Positions 8,554 to 18,100 are shown, counted from the first letter of the stretch. The stretch is 64,000 bases of DNA from Elusimicrobiota bacterium (GCA_041660925.1 JBAZVI010000001.1:372001-436000), one strand, 5' to 3'. The notes: generated by a model not told the origin, from the sequence alone. A program made the numbers and translations.

Positions 8554-9896
8554 GCGCTCCTCCGGATCTCCACATAGTCGCCCACGACGCCGACGACGCC
8601 GGAGACGCTCGCGTGGACGGGGACGCCGAGCTTCTCCTCCGGGACCTCGCCGATCACGGCGCCGCGCTCGACGCGGTCGCCGACCTTGACCGTCGGGACC
8701 GCGGGGACCCCGACGTGCTGCTTGAGGAGGATGCGCACGCTCGCGGGCTCGAAGGGCGTCTCGAGCAGCGGCGCGTCGGCCTTGTAGTCGCAGAGGCCGA
8801 GGCGCTTCATGAGCTGCGACACGGGGGTCTTGCGGAAGGCGTACATCGAGTGGCGCCGGACCGGACGGCCGGCGTCGAGCGCCGAGCCCTTCCAGGCGAC
8901 CTTCTGCTCGGCGAGGTCGCGCTTGGCCGAGCCGCAGACCTTCCCGGGCGCGAGGCCCTCGGGGCAGGAGTAGAGCGTGCAGAGCTGGCACTCGCAGCAG
9001 AGCAGCGCCCACGGGTTCCAGGTCTTCCGGTCGCCGCGGGAGAAGAGCAGGCCGCGCATGACCCTGTGGGGCTGGACGTCGTAGCCGAGCAGGTAGCGGG
9101 GGCAGAGCTCGGTGCAGAGCGAGCACTGGTCGCAGGCCGACTTGCCGACGCGATCGTCGGTCGAGCGGGGCGCGCCCTTGCGCCGCACGAGCGGATGCGC
9201 GGCGGGCAAGACGATGAGCCCGGCGCTCGTCTTCGTCAGCGGCTTCGAGAAGTCGGTCTCGACGCGGCCCATCATCGCGCCGCCGTCGAGGACGGCGGGG
9301 TCCCTGACCGTCGGCCCGCCGGCCAGAGCGAGCGCCTCGGACATCGCCGTGCCCACGGGCAGGCGCAGCGTGCAGGGCTTCTTCACGGCGCCCGTGACGG
9401 TGAGGAAGGTGTCCGTGACCGGCGACCGGTCCGCCCGGGCCATGTTGTAGAGGGTCTCGACGTTGTTCACCACGACGCCGACCTGGCCGGGCAGACCGCC
9501 GGGCGGGATGAGCCGGCCGGTCGCCTCGTGCACGAGCGTGAACTCGTCGCCGGCGGGGTAGAAGTCCCCGAGCCGCTTCACCGAGATCCCGGGACGCCCC
9601 TTCACGGCGGCCTCGAGCTTCGCGACGAGCGCGGCGTGCTTCTCCTTGACGGCGACGATCCCCGCCTTCGCGCCGACCGCGCGCATGAGGAGCTCGAGGC
9701 CCGTGAGGACCTCGTCGCCGTGCCGAGCGAGGAGCTCCTGGTCCTTCTGGAGCAGGGGCTCGCACTCGGCGCCGTTGACCACCGCGGTGTCGGCCGCGCC
9801 GGAGGCCTTCACGTAGGAGGGGAAGCCCGCTCCGCCCGCCCCGACGACGCCGGCGCGTCGGATGCGGCGCGCGAACTCCCGGGAGAAGTCGCTCAT
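8550..9896 (-). CDS. pduS: PduS-like RnfC-family ferredoxin/NADH oxidoreductase
   Basis: A 448-residue flavin/iron-sulphur protein. The N-terminal Gly-rich VGAGGAGFPSYVK and NGAECEPLL match the FMN/NADH-binding part of RnfC/NuoF-type proteins. A SLBB-like segment follows at about 160-200. Two ferredoxin motifs are seen: C255, C258, C261, C265 and C303, C306, C311 with neighbouring C300 and C301. The C-terminus (TVKVGDRVERGAVIGEV) is a barrel-sandwich hybrid domain. PduS recycles cobalamin or NAD inside propanediol-type microcompartments and docks on PduT, encoded directly downstream with a 4-nt overlap. ATG 9896 follows a TACAAT hexamer by 8 nt. Confidence 0.9.
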   Translation of the reverse strand: MSDFSREFARRIRRAGVVGAGGAGFPSYVKASGAADTAVVNGAECEPLLQKDQELLARHGDEVLTGLELLMRAVGAKAGIVAVKEKHAALVAKLEAAVKGRPGISVKRLGDFYPAGDEFTLVHEATGRLIPPGGLPGQVGVVVNNVETLYNMARADRSPVTDTFLTVTGAVKKPCTLRLPVGTAMSEALALAGGPTVRDPAVLDGGAMMGRVETDFSKPLTKTSAGLIVLPAAHPLVRRKGAPRSTDDRVGKSACDQCSLCTELCPRYLLGYDVQPHRVMRGLLFSRGDRKTWNPWALLCCECQLCTLYSCPEGLAPGKVCGSAKRDLAEQKVAWKGSALDAGRPVRRHSMYAFRKTPVSQLMKRLGLCDYKADAPLLETPFEPASVRILLKQHVGVPAVPTVKVGDRVERGAVIGEVPEEKLGVPVHASVSGVVGVVGDYVEIRRSA

Positions 9897-9904
9897 GCCG
9901 CCCC

Positions 9905-9910
9905 ATTGTA
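9905..9910 (-). promoter_or_regulatory. -10 element TACAAT of pduS-pduT-pilin
   Basis: On the minus strand TACAAT ends 8 nt before the pduS start codon. No convincing -35 is seen. This suggests a near-leaderless transcript. Confidence 0.5.
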
Positions 9911-9946
9911 TCAAGATACGGCCCCCGCGCCGCTCCCCGCGGCCGG

Positions 9947-9976
9947 TTGCGCGCCCTCCCCTCGCTCTAGTATCCT
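9947..9976 (+). promoter_or_regulatory. Sigma-70-like promoter, leaderless
   Basis: TTGCGC (9947-9952), an 18-nt spacer and TATCCT (9971-9976), which ends 6 nt before ATG 9983. Transcription should start at the initiation codon. Confidence 0.6.
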
Positions 9977-9982
9977 AGACAT

Positions 9983-10711
9983 ATGCCGTCGAGCACCCTC
10001 GACATCCTCTACCGCTTCACCCTCTCGGACGGGAAGAAGCGCGACTTCCAGGTCCGCCTCGACCGCGCGAGCCTGCGCCTGCTCGCGCACCCGCGCGAGC
10101 GCTGGCCCGACTGGACGAAGCTCTCCTTCATGCAGTGCCCCAACTGCCCGCTGGAGGAAGGCTCGCACCCGCGCTGTCCCGTCGCGGCGAACCTCACCGA
10201 CATCGTCGAGGAGTTCAAGGACTTCACCTCCACGGAGAAGGCCCTCATCGAGATCGTCTCGGAGACGCGCACGACCTCCCGCCACTCCACGCTCGCCGAG
10301 GGACTCTCCTCCCTCATCGGCATCTACATGACGACGAGCGGCTGCCCGCACCTCGACAAGCTCCGCCCCAACGTGCTCCAGCACCTCCCCTTCGCCACGG
10401 CCGAGGAGACCCTCTTCCGCACCTTCGCGATGTACCTGCTCGCGCAGTTCCTCCAGGAGCGCCGCGGAGGGAAGCCCGACTGGAAGCTCGAGCGCTTCAA
10501 GGAGATGATCGACGCCGTCTGCGTCGTCAACCGGAAGTTCTGCGAGCGCCTCTACGGGACCTGCATCAAGGACGTGCACGTCAACGCCGTCGTGCACCTC
10601 AACTGCTTCGCGGAGATCTCCGTCGGCGCGCTCTCCCCCCGCTCCAAGCGCCTCGACGAGCTCGCCCAGGCCTTCGAGGCCTACCTGCCCGAAGACATCA
10701 CCATCGACTGA
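9983..10711 (+). CDS. Conserved hypothetical protein with Cys-rich motif
   Basis: A 242-residue cytoplasmic protein starting MPSSTLDILYRFTLSDGKKRDFQVRL. A cluster of cysteines (MQCPNCPLEEG, then RCPVAANL) about 50 residues in could bind a metal, and further cysteines occur at SGCPH and YGTCIKD. The remainder is helical. I recognise it only as a family of conserved uncharacterised proteins and cannot give a function. The start is supported by the promoter that ends 6 nt upstream. It is followed after 6 nt by a small Cys/Gly-rich protein gene, likely in the same transcript. Confidence 0.6.
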   Translation: MPSSTLDILYRFTLSDGKKRDFQVRLDRASLRLLAHPRERWPDWTKLSFMQCPNCPLEEGSHPRCPVAANLTDIVEEFKDFTSTEKALIEIVSETRTTSRHSTLAEGLSSLIGIYMTTSGCPHLDKLRPNVLQHLPFATAEETLFRTFAMYLLAQFLQERRGGKPDWKLERFKEMIDAVCVVNRKFCERLYGTCIKDVHVNAVVHLNCFAEISVGALSPRSKRLDELAQAFEAYLPEDITID

Positions 10712-10717
10712 GGCCCC

Positions 10718-10951
10718 ATGACGATGAAGACGCGCAAGCGCTCCGCCTCCCGCACCCCGAACAAGCCGGCCGACGGCGCCACCGGCACCTACCGCTTCGA
10801 CCCGAAGCTCGGGAAAGTCGTGAAGGTCTCCTCGAAGGTCCCCTCGGTCGCCTCGAAATCGGGCGACAAGCCGGCCTGCGGGGACGCCTCCTCCCCCTGC
10901 GCAAGCGACGGCTGCGGCATGGGCGGCTGTGGGATGGGCGGCGGTTTCTAG
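10718..10951 (+). CDS. Small basic protein with Cys/Gly-rich tail
   Basis: A 77-residue protein. The N-terminus is basic (MTMKTRKRSASRTPNK), the middle reads TYRFDPKLGKVVKVSSKVPS, and the tail holds four cysteines in CGDASSPCASDGCGMGGCGMGGG, reminiscent of the glycine-rich metal-binding ends of FmdB-like zinc ribbons. It follows the preceding gene by 6 nt and probably shares its transcript. A second start at 10724 is possible. Metal binding is an inference from the cysteines alone. Confidence 0.55.
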   Translation: MTMKTRKRSASRTPNKPADGATGTYRFDPKLGKVVKVSSKVPSVASKSGDKPACGDASSPCASDGCGMGGCGMGGGF

Positions 10952-11006
10952 CCCCCCCGCGAACTTTTCGAGCCCCCGTCCGTATGAGAGGTGGTAGACG
11001 AAAACC

Positions 11007-11024
11007 GCTCGCCGGAAGGCGGGC
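11007..11024 (+). other. Leader hairpin with GGAA tetraloop
   Basis: In the 5' leader of the next gene, GCTCGCC and GGCGGGC pair (7 bp, one G-U) around a GGAA tetraloop, 29 nt before the start codon. It may stabilise the mRNA or control ribosome access. It matches no riboswitch consensus I can recall. Confidence 0.4.
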
Positions 11025-11052
11025 AAGCCGTAGAAATGGAGAGAACACTAAC

Positions 11053-11280
11053 ATGAAGAAGATGCTCGTTGCCCTCCTCGCCCTCGCGATCGCCCCGGCC
11101 CTCGTTTTCGCGCAGGCCCCGGCGCCGGCTCCGCAGCAGCCGGCCGCCCCGGCCGCTCCGGCCGCTCCGAAGGCGGAGAAGAAGGCGAAGAAGCCCGCGA
11201 AGAAGGCCGCCAAGAAGGCCGCGAAGAAGGCTGAGAAGGCCGCTCCGGCCCCGGCCCCCGCTCCGGCCCCGGCGAAATAA
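11053..11280 (+). CDS. Small exported Ala/Pro/Lys-rich protein
   Basis: A 75-residue protein. A signal peptide (MKKMLVALLALAIAPALVFAQ) is followed by Ala-Pro repeats, a histone-H1-like block of KKPAKKAAKKAAKK type and a final Ala-Pro stretch. The mature part would be disordered and strongly basic, so it could bind DNA, polyanionic polysaccharide or the outer envelope; no family assignment is possible. GGAG 11 nt upstream serves as ribosome site. The structured leader and the strong terminator downstream suggest an abundantly expressed single-gene transcript. Confidence 0.65.
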   Translation: MKKMLVALLALAIAPALVFAQAPAPAPQQPAAPAAPAAPKAEKKAKKPAKKAAKKAAKKAEKAAPAPAPAPAPAK

Positions 11281-11310
11281 GCCGGCCTCTGCCCCCTCGG
11301 GGGTAGAAAC

Positions 11311-11342
11311 AAGGCCCCCCGCAAGGGGGGCCTTTTGTTTTT
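11311..11342 (+). terminator. Intrinsic terminator
   Basis: AAGGCCCCCC, loop GCAA, GGGGGGCCTT, then TTGTTTTT. A very strong GC stem with a T tract directly after the small exported protein gene. Confidence 0.9.
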
Positions 11343-11410
11343 ACCGACGCTGGGCCCAATGCCCGACGGATCCGGTCCGAAAGGCCCTCCGGGAAGCTGC
11401 AGACATGCGG

Positions 11411-11416
11411 TAGAGT
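11411..11416 (+). promoter_or_regulatory. -10-like TAGAGT, leaderless start
   Basis: TAGAGT ends 6 nt before GTG 11423, the pattern seen at many first genes in this window. The -35 is not recognisable. Confidence 0.4.
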
Positions 11417-11422
11417 GACGAC

Positions 11423-12796
11423 GTGCTCCCGCGCCTGCGCCGCATCGTCGCCTCGGCCCTCGCCGCCGCGCTCCTCCATTGCGCGCTCGGCCCGGCGTTC
11501 TTCGAAGCCGCGGCTCAGACCGTGGCCGCCCGTGCCGCGGCCGGAACCGCCGTTCCAACGGCCGTCCTCCCGCCGTCGGTCTCCCTCGCGGCGCCCAGCC
11601 ATGCCGGGCTGGGCCTCCGACCCCTCGCCGCGCCGGGGCTCTGCGCGCTGCCCTCTCTATCTCCCCTCCCGACTCCGCGTTCCAGCGTCGTCATCGAGAC
11701 GGCGCCCCCCGTCACGGCGGCCCTCGCGCGCAAGGGGGGATCGGCCTCGGCCGTCCATAGCCGCGGCACCGTCGCGCGGACCGTCTCCGCGGAACAGCCG
11801 GAGGCGTCGCCCCGCCTGGAACTCGACCTCTCAGCGGAAACGGCACGCGAAACCGCCCGACCGGAGACGCCGGCCGAACGCGGCGCCTTCCTGCTCGCGC
11901 GCCTCTTCCACGGCGGACGGACTCGCGCAGGGGACCCCTCGGCGGTCGCGGCTCCGCCTCAGGGGAAGCGCCGCGCCCTCCTCTCCGCCGCCTCCGATGC
12001 GAGCGCGCCGAAGAGCGACCTCGCGCCGCCCGCGCCCCGAGGGAGCATCTCGCGCGCGGCGAAGTACGGCTACGTCAGCGCCGTCCTCGGCCTCGTCGTC
12101 TTCGTCGCCGTCCAGGCGGCCGCGGCGGCGTTCGGCTATACCCCGCACCCGAACTATTCCGCGCCCGCGCTCCCCCCCGCGCAGATGGCCTACCTCGTCG
12201 CCTTCTTCGCCCCCGTGGCGGAGGAGATCATCTTCCGCGCCGGTCTTCTCCACAGCGTGGAATGGCTGCTCTCACGGGTCTCCCGCCGCGGAGCGGCCGT
12301 CGCGTCGGCCGTCCTCGTCTCGACGGCCTTCGCGCTCCTGCACGAGACCTCCGACCCCCTCCTCATCGCCTTCCGGATCGCGGACGCTCTCCTGCTCTCC
12401 TGGGTCTACAAGCGGGAGGGGCTCTTCGCCGCCATGGTCCAGCACTCCGTGCACAACGGACTGCTGGTCGCCGCGGCGCTCTCCGTGAAGCTGGTCGCAG
12501 CCCCCTGGGCCCTCCCCGCGCAGCTCGGCTTCCTCCTGCTCAACCTTCTGGCCTTCGCGGGAGCCGCGCGCGGACTCTGGAAGCAGCGGGCCGACCGACG
12601 AGAAGGACGCGTCGGCCCCTACGCGATGAGCGCGCTCGTGCTGCACCTGCTGGGCGCGGCCCTCGTGGCGGGCAGCTGGCTCTTCGCCCCCTCCATGTTC
12701 GGCATCGCGGCCTTCATCGCGGCGAACCTCATCGGATACGCGTACACGCGCAAGGAGACCGATGAGGCCTTCGGACGAGGCCGGCCCCTGGCGTGA
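11423..12796 (+). CDS. CPBP-family intramembrane protease with exported N-terminal region
   Basis: A 457-residue protein from GTG 11423. A signal-like segment (RRIVASALAAALLHCALGPAFFEAAAQ) and about 180 Ala/Pro-rich residues with TAVLPPSVSLAAP precede at least six membrane helices. The CPBP (Abi/Rce1-type) motifs are present: AEEIIFRAGLL near residue 266 (EExxxR), FALLHE (FxxxH) and HSVHNGLL (the final H/N motif). These glutamate proteases cut substrates within the membrane; in bacteria they act in immunity to peptides or protein maturation. The N-terminal region is the same type as in four other exported proteins here and probably lies outside the cytoplasm. Substrate unknown. Confidence 0.85.
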   Translation: MLPRLRRIVASALAAALLHCALGPAFFEAAAQTVAARAAAGTAVPTAVLPPSVSLAAPSHAGLGLRPLAAPGLCALPSLSPLPTPRSSVVIETAPPVTAALARKGGSASAVHSRGTVARTVSAEQPEASPRLELDLSAETARETARPETPAERGAFLLARLFHGGRTRAGDPSAVAAPPQGKRRALLSAASDASAPKSDLAPPAPRGSISRAAKYGYVSAVLGLVVFVAVQAAAAAFGYTPHPNYSAPALPPAQMAYLVAFFAPVAEEIIFRAGLLHSVEWLLSRVSRRGAAVASAVLVSTAFALLHETSDPLLIAFRIADALLLSWVYKREGLFAAMVQHSVHNGLLVAAALSVKLVAAPWALPAQLGFLLLNLLAFAGAARGLWKQRADRREGRVGPYAMSALVLHLLGAALVAGSWLFAPSMFGIAAFIAANLIGYAYTRKETDEAFGRGRPLA

Positions 12797-12806
12797 GCGC
12801 GCGTCC

Positions 12807-12836
12807 TTGCCCCTCCGCCCCCAAGTGATTTAGACT
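12807..12836 (+). promoter_or_regulatory. Sigma-70-like promoter, leaderless
   Basis: TTGCCC (12807-12812), an 18-nt spacer and TAGACT (12831-12836). The hexamer ends 7 nt before ATG 12844 of the E1 alpha gene. Confidence 0.6.
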
Positions 12837-12843
12837 CCCCGCG

Positions 12844-13890
12844 ATGGCCTCCCGCAAGAAGCGCGGCGTCTTCACCGGCCCCGGGGACCCCATCCTCGGG
12901 ATGGACAAGGCGCTCCTCCTCCGGATGCACCGCCTCATGACGCGCAACCGCGTCCTCGAGGAACGGCTCATCAAGATGAGCAAGAGCGGCGAGGGCTTCT
13001 TCTGGATCGGCGGCCCCGGCGAGGAGGGCTTCAACATCCCGCTCGGGCTGCTCGTGAAGAAGGGACGCGGTCTCGAGCACGACTGGCTCCACCTGCACTA
13101 CCGCTCCGGCGGCGTCGTGCTCGCGATGGGCGCCGAACCCATCGACCTTCTGCGCCAGATGCGCGCCTCCGCGTCCGACCCCTACTCGAAGGGACGACAC
13201 TTCATCAACCATTTCGCCATCCCCGAATGGAACGTGGCCCCCGTCTCCCCGACCATCGAGACCCAGTACTCGCAGGCCGTCGGCACGGCCCTCGCCCAGC
13301 AGCGGCACGGAGGGACGGGCATCACCCTCGTCACGGGCGGAGACGCCGGCACGGCGGAAGGGGACTTCCACACCTGCCTCGTCTGGGCGGCCCGACCGGT
13401 CCGCCCCCTGCCGGTGCTCTGCCTCGTCATCAACAACGAGTTCGGCATCTCCACGGCCTCCCACGAGCAGCACGGAGAGGAGCGGATCGCGGACTTCGCG
13501 CATCCTTTCAACATGCCGAGCCGGACGATCAACGGGAACGACCCGGTGGAGAGCTGGCTGGCCATCCGGGAGGCGATGGAGTACTGCCGCCGGGAGCGCA
13601 AGCCCTACCTCCTCGAGGCCGTCACGAGCCGCCTCTTCGGACACTCCTCCGCCTCCGGCGCGAACCTCGTCGACGAACCGGACCCCATCTCCGACTTCGA
13701 GGAGCGCCTTGCCGCCGCCGGCCTCGCGAAGAAGGACGCTCTGAAGAAGGTCCGCGACGAGGAGGCCGCGGCCGTCGACGAGGCCCATCGGAAGGCGCGC
13801 CTGGAGCCCTCTCCGAAGCCCGAGAGCATCTGGGAGGACGTCTTCCCCGGCGGCCTGCCCGACTCCTACCCGCGCAAGGGAGGGAGCTGA
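12844..13890 (+). CDS. 2-oxoacid dehydrogenase E1 component, alpha subunit
   Basis: A 348-residue thiamine diphosphate enzyme of the branched-chain/pyruvate dehydrogenase E1 alpha family. The ThDP-Mg motif is clear (GGDAGTAEGDFHTCLVWA ... INNEFGIS), and LHYRSGGVVLAMG and the phospho-loop-like region RLFGHSSASGANL correspond to substrate and cofactor loops. It decarboxylates a 2-oxoacid and passes the acyl group to a lipoyl E2. The beta subunit gene follows with overlapping stop and start (TGATG). No E2 or E3 gene is in the window, so the complex must borrow them from elsewhere. Pyruvate versus branched-chain specificity cannot be decided from sequence; overall it looks closer to branched-chain or acetoin-type E1. 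Confidence 0.9.
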   Translation: MASRKKRGVFTGPGDPILGMDKALLLRMHRLMTRNRVLEERLIKMSKSGEGFFWIGGPGEEGFNIPLGLLVKKGRGLEHDWLHLHYRSGGVVLAMGAEPIDLLRQMRASASDPYSKGRHFINHFAIPEWNVAPVSPTIETQYSQAVGTALAQQRHGGTGITLVTGGDAGTAEGDFHTCLVWAARPVRPLPVLCLVINNEFGISTASHEQHGEERIADFAHPFNMPSRTINGNDPVESWLAIREAMEYCRRERKPYLLEAVTSRLFGHSSASGANLVDEPDPISDFEERLAAAGLAKKDALKKVRDEEAAAVDEAHRKARLEPSPKPESIWEDVFPGGLPDSYPRKGGS

Positions 13891-14948
13891 TGGCCACGAT
13901 GGCCCAGGCGCTTCGGCTCGCGCTGCATTACGGCGAGGAGAACCTGGGAGTCCGGGAGATCTTCGGAGAGGACGTCGGCGCCCCGCTGGGAGGAGTCTTC
14001 ACCGTCACGCAGGGCCTCAAGAACGCCTGGAACTCCCCCCTCGACGAGCGCGGCATCGTCGGCGCCGCCATCGGCCTGGCCTGGGCCGGCGCGCGCCCCG
14101 TCTGCGAGATCCAGTTCGTCGACTACATCTTCAACGCCATCGACCATCTGAAGCTCGCCGCCAACTGCCACTGGACCTCGGCCGGACGCTTCGCCTGCCC
14201 GATGGTGGTCATGGCCCCCTGCGGCGCCGGCATCCACGGCGCGCTCTACCACTCCCACTCCTTCGACGCCATGGCGGCCAAGATCCACGGACTCAAGGTC
14301 GTCTGCCCGTCCACTCCGCTCGACGCCTACGGGCTCATGCTCTCCTCCATCCAGGACGACGCGCCGGTCCTCTTCCTCGTGACGAAGGCTCTGCTGCGCG
14401 TGCGCGGGACGGAGCTCATCCCCGGGGAGCCCGCCGAGAAGGAGGAGCTCGCCGCCCTCATCGACGCCCCCATCGGGGACCGCTCGAGCTGGAAGCCGCG
14501 CTGGCCGAAAGTGAAGGAGTACCTCGTGCCGCTCGGGAAAGGCCGGGTGGCGCGGCCCGGCCGTGACGCCACCGTCGTGACCTGGGGCCGCTACGTCCCC
14601 ATGGCCGTCGAGGCCGCCGACGCCCTGGCGGCGGCCGGCCTCGGGGAGGCGGAGGTCCTCGACCTGCGCACGCTCGTCCCCTACGACTGGACGCTCCTGA
14701 GCGCCTCGGTGCGGAAGACCGGCCGGGTCCTCTTCGTCAACGAGGAGACCGAGCTCGTGAACTTCGCCGAGCACCTCCTGCGCCGGGTCGTCGACGAGTT
14801 CTTCTACCGTCTCCAGGTGCGCCCGCGCCTGCTCGCCGCCAAGGCCGTCCCCGGCGTCGCCGCGAACGCCGAGCTCGAAGCCGCCACCGTCCCCCAGAAG
14901 CGCGACCTCGAGCAGGCTCTGAGAGAACTTCTTACCGAACCGTCCTGA
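13890..14948 (+). CDS. 2-oxoacid dehydrogenase E1 component, beta subunit
   Basis: A 352-residue transketolase-like beta subunit. The N-terminal pyrimidine-binding domain has the catalytic Glu region (FGEDVGAPLGGVFTVTQGL) and the conserved IQFVDYIFNAIDHLKLAANCHW segment; the C-terminal transketolase domain has EAEVLDLRTLVPYDWTLL and VLFVNEETE. It forms an alpha2-beta2 E1 with the upstream product. The start ATG 13890 overlaps the alpha stop codon, giving coupled translation and equal amounts of subunits. No terminator is obvious downstream; instead a repeat-bearing intergenic stretch follows. Confidence 0.92.
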   Translation: MATMAQALRLALHYGEENLGVREIFGEDVGAPLGGVFTVTQGLKNAWNSPLDERGIVGAAIGLAWAGARPVCEIQFVDYIFNAIDHLKLAANCHWTSAGRFACPMVVMAPCGAGIHGALYHSHSFDAMAAKIHGLKVVCPSTPLDAYGLMLSSIQDDAPVLFLVTKALLRVRGTELIPGEPAEKEELAALIDAPIGDRSSWKPRWPKVKEYLVPLGKGRVARPGRDATVVTWGRYVPMAVEAADALAAAGLGEAEVLDLRTLVPYDWTLLSASVRKTGRVLFVNEETELVNFAEHLLRRVVDEFFYRLQVRPRLLAAKAVPGVAANAELEAATVPQKRDLEQALRELLTEPS

Positions 14949-14954
14949 TTGAGG

Positions 14955-15165
14955 GATTCTCTTCCTTCACTCCCCTTCCTGCGAGTTCGCACTATCAGCT
15001 TCCTCACCGCGTGCGATCCCGGCACTATAGGTCGGGGTGCCGGCGAGGGGGTGCAGGGGTAGGGGGAACACGTCTGTTCACCCTCCCCACAGGCAGAGTC
15101 CGTATGGGAAAGGAAGATTCCCCCTCCCCCTGCCCCCTCCCGCTGGGAGGAGGCGGTAAGGAAAG
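14955..15165. repeat. Interspersed element E, copy 1
   Basis: This gap between the E1 beta gene and the PAS kinase shares three blocks in the same order with 55575-55770: a TTCCTTC/CCCTTCC start, GAGTTCGCACTATCAG followed by TTCC and ACCGCGTGCGATCCCGGC (about 14982-15022), and a CCCCCTCCCCCT run ending in TAAGGAAA. No ORF with a recognisable product lies inside. Confidence 0.6.
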
Positions 15166-15168
15166 ACA

Positions 15169-18100
15169 TCATCCTAATGGGCCCAGGAGTTTCTGAAGGA
15201 TGGCCGCCAGGGTCTCGATCTTGAAGGGCTTGGACAACGCCGCGTCGAAGCCGTAGTCCTTGTAGTCCGCGAGGACGGCGTCGCCGGAGTAGCCGCTCGC
15301 CACGACGACCTTGATGTCCCTGTCCACCGCGCGCAGGCGCGCGATGGCTTCCTTCCCCCCCATCTTCCCGGGGATGACGAGGTCCATGACGACCGCCCGG
15401 AACGGCCGGTTCGTCGCCCGCGCCGTCTCCAGCGCGGCCAGGGCCTCCTCCCCGTGAAGAGAGAGGGCCGGCTCGTAGCCCAGGCGGATGAGCATCCGCG
15501 AAGCCACCCGCCCCACCGCGAGGTCGTCCTCCATCACGAGGACGCGGCCGTAGCCCCTGGGCAGCTCGGCGGCGCTCCCTTCCTCATCGAGCGGGGCGGC
15601 TGCGGCGGGCAGATGGAGCGTGAACTCGGTCCCCGAGCCGAGCTGCGAGGCGACGCTCACGTGCCCCCCGTGGTTGCGCACGACCGAGATGACCATGCTC
15701 AGGCCCAGCCCGCGCCCCTGCTCCTTCGTCGAGAAGTAGGGGTCGAAGATCCGCTCCAGGTGCTCAGGCGGGATGCCCGTGCCGGCGTCGCGGACCTTGA
15801 CGCGCACGTAGCGTCCGGCCTCCAGCGGGAGGCCGGAACTCCCGCCGATCTCCGCGTTCCCCGCGCTCACGACGATCTCCCCGCCCCGCGGGCTGGCCTG
15901 CACGGCGTTGAGGATGAGGTTGTGCACGGCCTGCCGGAGCTGGCCCTGATCGCCGTCGACCGCCCATACTTCGGGGGCGAGCTCGTAAGAGCAGACGCAG
16001 TTCGATCCTCGCACGGCGAAGTTCGCGGCCTCGATGAGCATCGGCTTCAGCGCGAAGGGCTTGCGCACGGGCTTGCCGCCCCTGGCGAAGGTGAGGAGCT
16101 GCTGGGTCAGCGACTGCGCGCTGCGCGCGGAGGATTCCGCCTCCGCGAGCATCTCGCGGATCTCGCCCTTCGGGAGCTCGGCCATCGCGAAGGCGATGTT
16201 GCCCATGATCCCGGTGAGCATGTTGTTGAAATCGTGCGCGATGCCGCCGGCGAGGGTGCCGAGGGACTCGATCTTCTGGAGTCCGAGCACTTCCTTCTCC
16301 AGCTTGCGGGTCTCGGTGACGTCCCGGACGGCCCCGTAGAGGCGCAGCGCCGTCTCGTCCCCCGATTCGGCGACGCAGAGCATGCGGTCGTGCAGCAGGC
16401 GCTCGGCGCCGTCGGCGCGCAGGAGCCGGTATTCGCAGTCGGCGGTCTCGCCCACGCGCAGCCTCGCCAGCACGGCGGCCACGCGCGCGCGGTCGTCGGG
16501 ATGCACCCACGGCAGCCAGCAGCCCTGCCTCAGGAGCTCGGACTCCGGGCGTTCCGCCACCCTCTGGAAGGAGCCGCCCACCCAGTCGATGCGGTACGGT
16601 CCGTTCTCCCGGCTCAGGCAGGAGTACGCGTAGTCGGACAGGGCCTCGGCGAGCTTCCGATAGCGCGCCTCGCTCGAGCGCAGCGATTCCTGGACGAGGA
16701 CCTGGGCGGTGACGTCCTGCGCGGTCCCGTAGACGCGCACGACGCGGCCGTCCGGCCCTTTTTCCGCGTGTCCGGTGGTGCGGAGCCAGCCGGTCTCGCC
16801 GCTCGGCCGAAGGAGCCGGACCTGTTCCTCGTAGTCGCGGCCCTCCTCCGCCGCCCGTCGCCGCGCCTCGGCCAGGCGCGGCCGGTCCTCGGGGTGGACG
16901 AAGCCGAGCTGCTCCTCCCGGCTGGGGGCGGGAGCGGAGGGGTCGAGTCCGAGCAGGCGGTACATCTCCTTCGACAAGATGCTGCTCTTCCCGACGACAT
17001 CGTATTCCCACGAGCCGATGTGCGCCACCCGCTGCGTGGCGCTGAGCACCCGCTCGCTCCGGCTCAGCGCGAGCATCGCCGCGCGCTGTTCGGTGATGTC
17101 GATGCCGTAGGAGACGCTCCCGAGGATCCTGTCCCCCTCGCGCAGGATGCCGTTGCGCCAGGAGATGATGCGTTCCCGTCCAGCCTTGGTCAGGATGGGG
17201 TTCTCGAAGTTCTCGGGAAGCTTCCCGGTCGGCAGCTTCTCGAACACCGTCCAGACCTCGGGGTAGCGCTCGCGCGGCACGAGGACCTCGAACCAGTTCC
17301 GCCCGGACAGCTCCTCCCGCTTATAGCCGGTGATGCGCTCGGCGGCCTCGTTGAACATCATGATGTTCCCTTCGACGTCGAGACCGACGACCATCGCGTT
17401 GGCCGTCTCCACGAGCTGTTCGGCGTACTCCTTCGCGCGGCGCAGGGCCTCGCTCGCGAGCACCCGCTCGGTGACGTCCCAGGCGAGGCCGAGGAGACGC
17501 AGGGGCTGCCCCTTCTCGTCGTGCGTCAGCGTGCCGCGGGCCATGACGTGATGGGTCGTCCCGTCCGACCAGACCGCGCGGTACTGGACTTCGTAGGGCG
17601 CTCCGCTCTCGACCGTCCGCTTGAGCGCCGCCTGGACCTTCGGGCGGTCCTCCGGATGCAGCGCCCGGAAGAACTCCTCGGCGGTGCCCGCGAACGATGA
17701 ATGGTCGATTCCCAGCAGACGGCAGACCTGTTCGTCGAAGGCCCGCCGGTCCCGGGGGATGTCCCACTGCCATATCCCCATCCCCGTCCCCTCCGCAGCG
17801 AGCACCAAACGCGTCTCGCTCTCGGAAAGAGCGTCCTCGACCTTCTTTCGCTTGGAAATATCGCGCGCGATGGCGAGCACCGCGGGCCGTCCCTCGAACT
17901 CGGTCAGGCGGCAGTGGATCTCGACGGGGAAACAGACGCCGTCCTTTCGGCGATGCACGCTCTCGAAGAACCCTTTGCCCGTCTCACGAAGCTCGCGCAT
18001 GCGCTCCTCGACGAGTCGCGCGGCTTCGGGGGCATCGATGTCCGCGATGGACAGCCGAAGGAGTTCCTCGCGCGAGTACCCAAGCGAACTGCACGCGGTC

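Noticed and set aside
10981..11052. Riboswitch upstream of the small exported protein
   Set aside because: The leader has one good hairpin but lacks the conserved blocks of the c-di-GMP, fluoride, cobalamin or TPP classes I can recall.
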